A stretch of 38,681 nucleotides of DNA from Nitrospirota bacterium. Lineage in GTDB: Bacteria; Nitrospirota; Thermodesulfovibrionia; UBA6902. The stretch spans positions 1 through 38,681 of the forward strand of contig JACRQA010000036.1 of NCBI GenBank assembly GCA_016222915.1, written 5' to 3'. The translations under genes were made by a program, and so were the position numbers. Below the pieces are notes generated by a model that did no database searches, was not told where the DNA came from, and saw only the letters and a program-made list of their open reading frames with translations. Numbering within the stretch: the first letter of the stretch is position 1; each line of letters begins with the position of its first letter. This document shows positions 32,385-38,681 of this stretch, piece after piece.

Positions 32385-35300
32385 ATGGGTACTTTTAAAA
32401 AGATTACAGCGGATTTGCGGCTTAAGGCTTCTTCACTTGTGAACTGTTGTATTATTACTCTGCTTCTCGTACTGCCGTCAGTTGTGCATGCCGAATGGAC
32501 AATCCAGGGCGTGGATACGCCGAGGCACTGGGAAACAATGTCATCGAGGTCTATTGCCATAGACAAAACAACCGGTCATCCTCACATTGTATACGGAGGC
32601 GACCATCTCTATCATGCGTACTATAACGGGACCCAGTGGGTATTCGAGACTGTGGATGCCTCCCCTCTGGTAGGGAAAGCTGCTTCAATAGCCATTGACT
32701 CTAACGGGAAGGTCCATATCAGTTATCCTGATAAGTTAAATGGTAGTTTGAAATATGCAACGAATGTCTTCGGGGTATGGATGTCGATAACAGTGGACAC
32801 CGATGCAGTGCGGTATAACGAAAACTCGATAGCCGTGGACAGCAGCAACAATGTTCACATCGGTTATCACAGTGCATATGACGACTTGAAATATGCGACA
32901 AACGCCACGGGAAGCTGGGTCACAGCGACAGTTGACAGCACAAGCAATTTTGGATCATATGTATCAATAGCGGCTGACAGCAACGGCAAGGCGCATATCA
33001 GCTATTATGACTCAACAAATTCCGACCTGAAATATGCCACAAACGCTACGGGAAGCTGGGTGAAAACAACAGTCGACAGCACAGGCTACGTTGGATCGAA
33101 TTCATCGATAGCGGTAGACAGCAGCAATAAGGCGCATATCGCCTATGACGATGCAACAAATTCCGACCTGAAATATGCCACAAACGCTACGGGAAGCTGG
33201 GTGAAAACAACAGTTGACGGCAGCACCTCCGATGTCGGCAGTTCTGCATCGATAGCGATCGACAGCAGCAATAAGTTGCATATCAGCTATTATGACTCAA
33301 CAAATGCCGACTTGAAATATGCGACAAACGCCACGGGAAGCTGGGTGAAAACAACAGTTGACGGCACCGGTTTGGTTGGATGGTTTTCATCGATAGCACT
33401 TGACGGCAGCAATAAGGCGCATATCAGCTATACAGCGACGAATCTGGACTTGAAATATGTCACAAACACCACGGGAAGCTGGGTCAAAACAACGGTTGAC
33501 AGCGTAGGCAGCAATGTTGGCTATTATTCTTCGATAGCAGTTGACAGCAACAAAAAGGGACATATCAGCTATTACGATGCCACTACCAATGACCTCAAGT
33601 ATGCAACCAACGCCACGGGAAGCTGGGTGGCAGCGACAGTCGGCAGCACCGGAATTGTTGGACAGTATTCATCGATAGCAGTAGATTCAAACAACAAAGT
33701 GCATATCAGTTATTATGACGGAACTAACTATGACCTCAAGTATGCAACCAACATATCTGGAAGCTGGGTGACAGCGACAATCGACAGCACGGGCATTGTT
33801 GGACAGTATTCATCGATAGCAGTAGATTCAAACAACAAAGTACATATCAGTTATTATGACGGAACCAACAAGAATCTCAAATATGCAACTAATGCGTCGG
33901 GATCATGGGCGACCACAACAGTGGACGCCAATTCATGGGACACAGCGGGAAGCACATCCATAGCTATTGATTCCAGCAATAAAGTACACATCAGCTATTA
34001 CGACAGCACTAATTTTGACCTTGGGTATGCAACGAATCTCTCCGGTTCCTGGGTAATTTCCTGGCCTGACGTGACAGGTGATGTCGGTTATTATAATTCC
34101 ATAGCTGTAGATTCAGGCAATAAGGCGCATATCAGCTATCAAGATGCAACAAATATTGTCCTGAAATATGCGACAAACACCTCTGGAAGCTGGGTGACAA
34201 CGACAGTTGACAACACCTCTGGCGTTGGATGGAACGCATCGATCGCAGTAGACAGCGGCAAAATTGCGCATATCAGCTATCACTATGGACTATCTGCCGA
34301 CTTGAAATATGCGACAAACGCCTCCGGGGGCTGGGTGGCAACGACAGTTGACAGCGACGGTTGGGTTGGCGATTATTCATCGATAGCCGTCGACGGCGAA
34401 AACAAGGCGCATATCAGTTATTATCATTATTATGATGAATCGAATGGCGACCTGAAATATGCGACAAACGCGCCGATTGACATAACCCCTCCGGTAGGCG
34501 GGATAACAATATCTATAGGCGACTTCGTTTATACTAACACGGCAACTGTGACCCTTTATTTTTACTGCGCTGATCTTCAGAGTGACTGCTCACAGATGCA
34601 GTTCAGCAATGACGGGACTTCGTGGTCTACACCTGAGGTATACTATGAGCTGCCAGGCACGAAGTCATGGGACATCACTGCCTCCGCCTACGGCGGGACC
34701 TCATCTAACGGGCTCAAGTCTGTCTATGTCCGTTTCAGGGATGCTTCAGGCAACTGGTCCGCCCCATATAGCGACACCATCACACTTGATTCCGTGCCGC
34801 CGAATGCTCCATCAGTAACAGGAACTACGCCGACCAGTGATTCTACACCGACATGGACGTGGAACAGCGGTGGAGGAGGAGGAAACGGCACATTCAGATA
34901 CAAACTTGACAACTCTAATCTTACGACAGGAGCAACCGAGACAAATTCCCTGAACTATACACCGGGCACAGCGCTTACAAACGCAGCCCATACACTTTAC
35001 GTGCAGGAACGTGATGAAGCAGGCAGCTGGTCAGGTTCCGGAAGCTTTGCCATAACAGTAGACACAACTCCCCCCAATACCCCGTCAGTTACGGGAACAA
35101 CGCCAACCAATGATTCTAAACCGTTATGGAGCTGGACAAGCAACGGGGGCGGAGGAAACGGGACTTTTCGCTACAAGCTGGACAACGCTGATCTTACAAC
35201 AGGAGCGACAACGACCACATCATTGAGTTACATACCTGCTTCAGCGCTTTCAGACGGGGCACATACATTATACGTGCAGGAAAAAGACGCCTTAAATAAC

Positions 35301-38300
35301 TGGTCAGGATCGGGGAGCTTTGCGGTGACAGTTGATACTACACCGCCGAATGCTCCCTCAGTAACCGGAACAACACCAACCAATGACTCTACACCTTCAT
35401 GGAGCTGGACGAGCAATGGAGGAGGAAACGGGACTTTTCGCTACAAGCTGGACAACGCTGATCTTACAACAGGAGCGACAACGACCACATCAGTGAGTTA
35501 CACACCTGCTTCAGCGCTTTCAGACGGGGCCCATACATTATACGTACAGGAAAAAGACACCTTAAGCAATTGGTCAACATCCGGAAGTTTTACCATATCA
35601 ATAGACAGCACACCGCCCAATGCCCCTTCAGTCACAGGCACAACTCCGACGAACAACACAAGACCCGCGTGGAGCTGGACGAGCAACGGAGGCGGAGGCA
35701 ACGGGACATTCAGGTACAAGCTTGACGACAGCAATCTTTCGACAGGGGCCGCGGAGACAACCGCAACGGATTATACTCCTGCCTCTGACCTTACTGAAGG
35801 CGCGCACACGTTATACGTACAGGAGAGGGACGCGGTTGGCAACTGGTCGGCCTCAGGCAGCTTTTCAGTAATGATAGACATCACCCAGCCTGACTCACCC
35901 ATAGTCACGGGGACCACGCCCACAAACAGCGCAAGGCCGGCATGGAACTGGTCCAGCACCGGCGGCAATACAAATTTCAGGTACAGACTCGACAACGCTG
36001 ATCTGACTGTTGGGGCAACAACGACCACATCAACGAGCTATGCACCTGCCTATGACCTTCCCGAAGGCCCGCACACGTTATACGTTCAGGAGCAAGACCC
36101 TTCAGGCAACTGGTCAATTTCAGACAGCCATACAATACTTATCGATATAACAGCCCCCTCAGGTGGAATAACGATCAACTCAGGCGCGGCAGACACAAAA
36201 GACCCGAACGTGACCCTGGGCCTTACCTGCAATGACGGGAACGGAAGCGGCTGCTCGCAGATGCAGATCAGCGACAACAACGGCACGTCATGGACGGCTC
36301 CGGAGGCCATTGCAGCGACAAAGGCCTGGGTGCTGTCAGGAGACGGGGACAAGACCATATATGTGAAATTCAAAGACGCGGCAGGGAACTGGTCAGGGGA
36401 TACGGCAATAAGCGATGGAATCAAACTTGATACAACAGCTCCTGTGACAGCGCCGTCTGCCGGGACAGGCAATTATGCCACAACCCAGATAGTGGCCCTT
36501 GAGTGCGGTGACGGGACTGGAACCGGATGCGCAGGCACATATTTTACAACAAACGGCAATGACCCTGATGAGACAAACGGCTACTCAAGTCCCATAACAA
36601 TAAATTCAGACACTATTCTGAAATTCTATTCAAAGGACAACCTCGGTAATACCGAGACAGTAAAGACGCAGACATACACCTTCACTGCCGGATACACTGA
36701 ACTGACGTTTGAACTGTCCGTGCCTACCATAGACCAGGGCGGCTCGCTTGTGGCGTGGGGAAGACTGCACAACATGAACTCAAACGGGGCAGATCCGACA
36801 GGAGAGACGATCACGCTTAACATAATCGATCCCAATGGAGTCCCCCAGACACCTGTGACCGTGCAGATATACAATAATCTTGGAGACTTTTACTTTGAGG
36901 CGGTGACGGGTTTCACCCTGAAGGGAGTATATACGCTTTACGCCTCGTTTGGAGGATCGGGACTTCTGGCGGCATCAGATTCATCGTCATTGCCGCTTCT
37001 GGTCGGGGCTTCTGCAGGATATGCCGTTATCGTAGAAGGCAAGATCAACCAGTCGGGGGCCAGCGGGGAGGCATCGCACAACAAGACGGCAAACAGGATA
37101 TACCAGAGACTCAAGGCCCGGGGCTTCGTGGATGACAACATCTACTATTTTAATTATCTGACGCAGGCGGGAGTTGACGGAAAGCCTTTGAAGGCAGTGA
37201 TCCAGTACGCGGTAGAGGAGTGGGCGCAGCCGAGGATGAACGGGATGCCCGCGCCGTTGTACATCATCATGGTGGACCACGGGAGCACTGATTTCTTCCA
37301 CATAGATGACAGCGATGCAAACACCAGTGAGGACAATGACACGATCAGCCCTGCTGATCTCAACACGTGGCTGACCACGCTTGAGTACGGGCTCAATGCA
37401 GAGGCATTGCTTGAGAAGCGGGTAGTGATAATCGGAGCTTGCTATTCGGGGAGCTTTATAGATGAACTTTCGCAGGGGCCGTCAACCGGCAACGGGGGGA
37501 GGGTAGTAATAACGAGCTCTGCGGAGGATGAGGTGTCGTACAAGGGGCCGATGGAGGGAGACAATATCCGGAGCGGGGAGTTTTTCCTTGAGGAACTGTT
37601 CACGCGTCTTGAGCACGGTAACCCGATACGACAGGCGTTTGAGGAGGCGACAGAGGCGACAGAGATATTCACGTGGAGGGGTGGGGAAGATGCCAATGCA
37701 AACGCGCCTTATTATGACGGGGCGGTGCAGCACCCGATGCTTGATGACAATGGAGATGCACAGGGGAGCAACAGACTTGGTAATGACCCAACAGAGGACG
37801 GCCCGGAGACAGAGGACCTGAAGCTTGGAGTGGGGGTGGATTACAATATCAACTCTGCGGAAACCCCTGCAGACATAACAGAGGTAACAGTGCCGGTGTA
37901 TCTGGATTCAACAACCACATCGGCTACCTTATGGGCGAGGGTGAACCATGATGAAGAAGTAGATTCAGCGCCATGGGTAGAGATAAGGACGCCTTCAATG
38001 GTGTTAAACCCGCAGGCGGGGAGCGGGCAGGAGGAACTTGCACTGACCAGGATACCGCTGACTCTTAATCAGGCAACTGGGGTATGGGAGACAAACCCTC
38101 CCCTGACATCATTTGCAGAAAGTGGGAAGTATGAGGTGTACTATTTTGTAAGGGACCAGGAGACAAAGAAACTGTCGCCGATGAAGCGGTCGGTTGTGTA
38201 CAAGGACAGCCCTGCGAATATGAATCCTCCCGGTGCCTTTCACCTGATATCACCGGCAGACGGATCAGAGCAGCTCAGGAAAGTGATACTGGAATGGGAG

Positions 38301-38681
38301 GCGTCAGGGGACCCGGACGGGGATGAGGTGACCTATACGGTGATGATATCTCAGGACAATACATTTGCCACAATAGACTATATCAAAACAGACATAAAGA
38401 CCACGTGGGCGCTGGTGGGTGAGAATGGGGAGCTGTTAATCGACACATTGTATTACTGGAAAGTAGTGGCGGTAGACCCGTATGGGAAGCATAGAGAGAG
38501 CAGTCAGGTATTGAGTTTCCACACCAATTGTGGTTTTGACCCCGAAAATTGCAACGGCACGGCATTTCCTGGGATAATAACGGGATATGTATATGTCAAC
38601 GGCACTAATCCGGCAGTGCCTATAGCGAACGCGACGATTACAACCTCAAACGGCCGTAGTGCGACAAGCGGTGCAAACGGA
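32385..38681 (+). CDS. Second giant exported protein, paralogous to the first, incomplete at the window edge
   Basis: The frame is open from ATG 32385 to the last base (2099 codons, no stop), so the gene continues beyond the window. Layout copies the first paralog: signal peptide (LLLVLPSVVHA-EW), 14 propeller-type repeats (about 55-695), Ig-like modules, a C13-type protease domain with H1632 (MVDHGS) and C1686 (GACYSGSF), an Fn3-like module and a carboxypeptidase-regulatory-type module cut by the edge. It has five FRYKLD Ig-like units against two in the first, which accounts for most of the extra 279 residues. The ribosome site is weak (GGTGGA, 11 bases away). A secreted or surface protease is the likely product. 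Confidence 0.87.
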   Translation, partial: MGTFKKITADLRLKASSLVNCCIITLLLVLPSVVHAEWTIQGVDTPRHWETMSSRSIAIDKTTGHPHIVYGGDHLYHAYYNGTQWVFETVDASPLVGKAASIAIDSNGKVHISYPDKLNGSLKYATNVFGVWMSITVDTDAVRYNENSIAVDSSNNVHIGYHSAYDDLKYATNATGSWVTATVDSTSNFGSYVSIAADSNGKAHISYYDSTNSDLKYATNATGSWVKTTVDSTGYVGSNSSIAVDSSNKAHIAYDDATNSDLKYATNATGSWVKTTVDGSTSDVGSSASIAIDSSNKLHISYYDSTNADLKYATNATGSWVKTTVDGTGLVGWFSSIALDGSNKAHISYTATNLDLKYVTNTTGSWVKTTVDSVGSNVGYYSSIAVDSNKKGHISYYDATTNDLKYATNATGSWVAATVGSTGIVGQYSSIAVDSNNKVHISYYDGTNYDLKYATNISGSWVTATIDSTGIVGQYSSIAVDSNNKVHISYYDGTNKNLKYATNASGSWATTTVDANSWDTAGSTSIAIDSSNKVHISYYDSTNFDLGYATNLSGSWVISWPDVTGDVGYYNSIAVDSGNKAHISYQDATNIVLKYATNTSGSWVTTTVDNTSGVGWNASIAVDSGKIAHISYHYGLSADLKYATNASGGWVATTVDSDGWVGDYSSIAVDGENKAHISYYHYYDESNGDLKYATNAPIDITPPVGGITISIGDFVYTNTATVTLYFYCADLQSDCSQMQFSNDGTSWSTPEVYYELPGTKSWDITASAYGGTSSNGLKSVYVRFRDASGNWSAPYSDTITLDSVPPNAPSVTGTTPTSDSTPTWTWNSGGGGGNGTFRYKLDNSNLTTGATETNSLNYTPGTALTNAAHTLYVQERDEAGSWSGSGSFAITVDTTPPNTPSVTGTTPTNDSKPLWSWTSNGGGGNGTFRYKLDNADLTTGATTTTSLSYIPASALSDGAHTLYVQEKDALNNWSGSGSFAVTVDTTPPNAPSVTGTTPTNDSTPSWSWTSNGGGNGTFRYKLDNADLTTGATTTTSVSYTPASALSDGAHTLYVQEKDTLSNWSTSGSFTISIDSTPPNAPSVTGTTPTNNTRPAWSWTSNGGGGNGTFRYKLDDSNLSTGAAETTATDYTPASDLTEGAHTLYVQERDAVGNWSASGSFSVMIDITQPDSPIVTGTTPTNSARPAWNWSSTGGNTNFRYRLDNADLTVGATTTTSTSYAPAYDLPEGPHTLYVQEQDPSGNWSISDSHTILIDITAPSGGITINSGAADTKDPNVTLGLTCNDGNGSGCSQMQISDNNGTSWTAPEAIAATKAWVLSGDGDKTIYVKFKDAAGNWSGDTAISDGIKLDTTAPVTAPSAGTGNYATTQIVALECGDGTGTGCAGTYFTTNGNDPDETNGYSSPITINSDTILKFYSKDNLGNTETVKTQTYTFTAGYTELTFELSVPTIDQGGSLVAWGRLHNMNSNGADPTGETITLNIIDPNGVPQTPVTVQIYNNLGDFYFEAVTGFTLKGVYTLYASFGGSGLLAASDSSSLPLLVGASAGYAVIVEGKINQSGASGEASHNKTANRIYQRLKARGFVDDNIYYFNYLTQAGVDGKPLKAVIQYAVEEWAQPRMNGMPAPLYIIMVDHGSTDFFHIDDSDANTSEDNDTISPADLNTWLTTLEYGLNAEALLEKRVVIIGACYSGSFIDELSQGPSTGNGGRVVITSSAEDEVSYKGPMEGDNIRSGEFFLEELFTRLEHGNPIRQAFEEATEATEIFTWRGGEDANANAPYYDGAVQHPMLDDNGDAQGSNRLGNDPTEDGPETEDLKLGVGVDYNINSAETPADITEVTVPVYLDSTTTSATLWARVNHDEEVDSAPWVEIRTPSMVLNPQAGSGQEELALTRIPLTLNQATGVWETNPPLTSFAESGKYEVYYFVRDQETKKLSPMKRSVVYKDSPANMNPPGAFHLISPADGSEQLRKVILEWEASGDPDGDEVTYTVMISQDNTFATIDYIKTDIKTTWALVGENGELLIDTLYYWKVVAVDPYGKHRESSQVLSFHTNCGFDPENCNGTAFPGIITGYVYVNGTNPAVPIANATITTSNGRSATSGANG
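32556..34479 (+). repeat. Fourteen intragenic propeller-type repeats, second giant gene
   Basis: The unit is the same as in the first giant gene, again 14 in number from SIAIDKTTGHPHIVYGG to NGDLKYATNAP. Two neighbouring units (about 33660-33720 and 33780-33860) share an almost unchanged stretch including GTTGGACAGTATTCATCGAT. Confidence 0.85.
34800..36130 (+). repeat. Array of five Ig-like modules in the second giant gene
   Basis: Five units of about 270-273 bases begin near 34821, 35094, 35367, 35636 and 35910, each encoding GTTPTN, W-x-W, FRYKLD and HTLYVQE. Units two and three are nearly identical at DNA level over about 130 bases (35158-35290 and 35428-35560). The first paralog has only two units (about 28685-29200). 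Confidence 0.82.
38541..38681 (+). repeat. 141-base exact repeat, terminal copy
   Basis: Identical to 31550-31690 and ending at the last base of the window. This suggests that the window ends at a sequence-assembly break inside a repeat, although a recent gene conversion would look the same. Confidence 0.9.

Noticed and set aside
26401-34479. Regular repeats that might suggest a CRISPR or satellite array
   Set aside because: Units are about 130 bases, stay in frame and encode a conserved protein motif; no short repeats with unique spacers.
34582-35871. Plus-strand alternative-frame open stretches inside the second giant gene
   Set aside because: They lie out of frame within a continuous 2099-codon gene and have no ribosome site.

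Overview
The window looks like chromosome from a Gram-negative, outer-membrane-bearing anaerobic or microaerophilic bacterium. A Nitrospirota- or Desulfobacterota-like lineage fits best, but this is an impression from gene content and not a phylogenetic result. Supporting content: a split alpha/beta glycyl-tRNA synthetase, a tetraheme cytochrome c, a DUF1858 redox protein, a sigma-54 activator, an FadL-type porin and several lipoproteins. No rRNA, tRNA, CRISPR array or transposase was recognised.

Layout. 1-630: C-terminal end of an EAL phosphodiesterase. 640-3604 (minus): glyQ-glyS with a good sigma-70 promoter. 3.85-7.1 kb, AT-rich: a NifU-type scaffold, a small heme-copper-oxidase-like membrane protein, a DUF1858 protein overlapping an easily missed 43-residue CxxC protein, then a PilZ/zinc-ribbon/sigma-54 activator next to a small gene with its own -24/-12 promoter. 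7.5-12.1 kb: an AMIN-amidase, EcfT, an N-acyl-D-amino-acid deacylase and an AI-2E-family permease. 12.3-13.9 kb: three small envelope proteins around a bidirectional terminator. 14.2-17.05 kb: an arsenite-methyltransferase-like gene interrupted by an in-frame UGA with a SECIS-like hairpin, a tetraheme cytochrome, and a two-gene glycosyltransferase operon of the kind linked to arsenosugar synthesis. 17.3-18.1 kb: a metallo-beta-lactamase-fold cyclic nucleotide phosphodiesterase.

From 18.2 kb to the right edge lies what may be one functional module. It holds an ECF sigma factor, a zinc-finger anti-sigma-like protein, a fusion of adenylate cyclase, CHAT caspase-like protease, membrane helix and FlgO/CsgG-like domain, an FadL-type outer-membrane protein, and a TPR/FlgO-like lipoprotein. 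Two giant paralogous exported proteins follow. Each carries 14 propeller-type repeats, Ig-like modules and a legumain/caspase-like (C13) protease domain. Both giant genes are preceded by TGAAAG-N16-CGTC, an ECF-type promoter, which links them by inference to the sigma factor upstream. The first paralog is broken near its 3' end; the second runs off the window. The last 141 bases of the window exactly repeat bases 31550-31690, at the point where the first paralog breaks, so assembly ambiguity there must be kept in mind.

Most interesting points: the candidate selenocysteine methyltransferase, the ECF/CHAT/cyclase/C13-protease module with its duplicated promoter, and the sigma-54 activator with an apparent local target.
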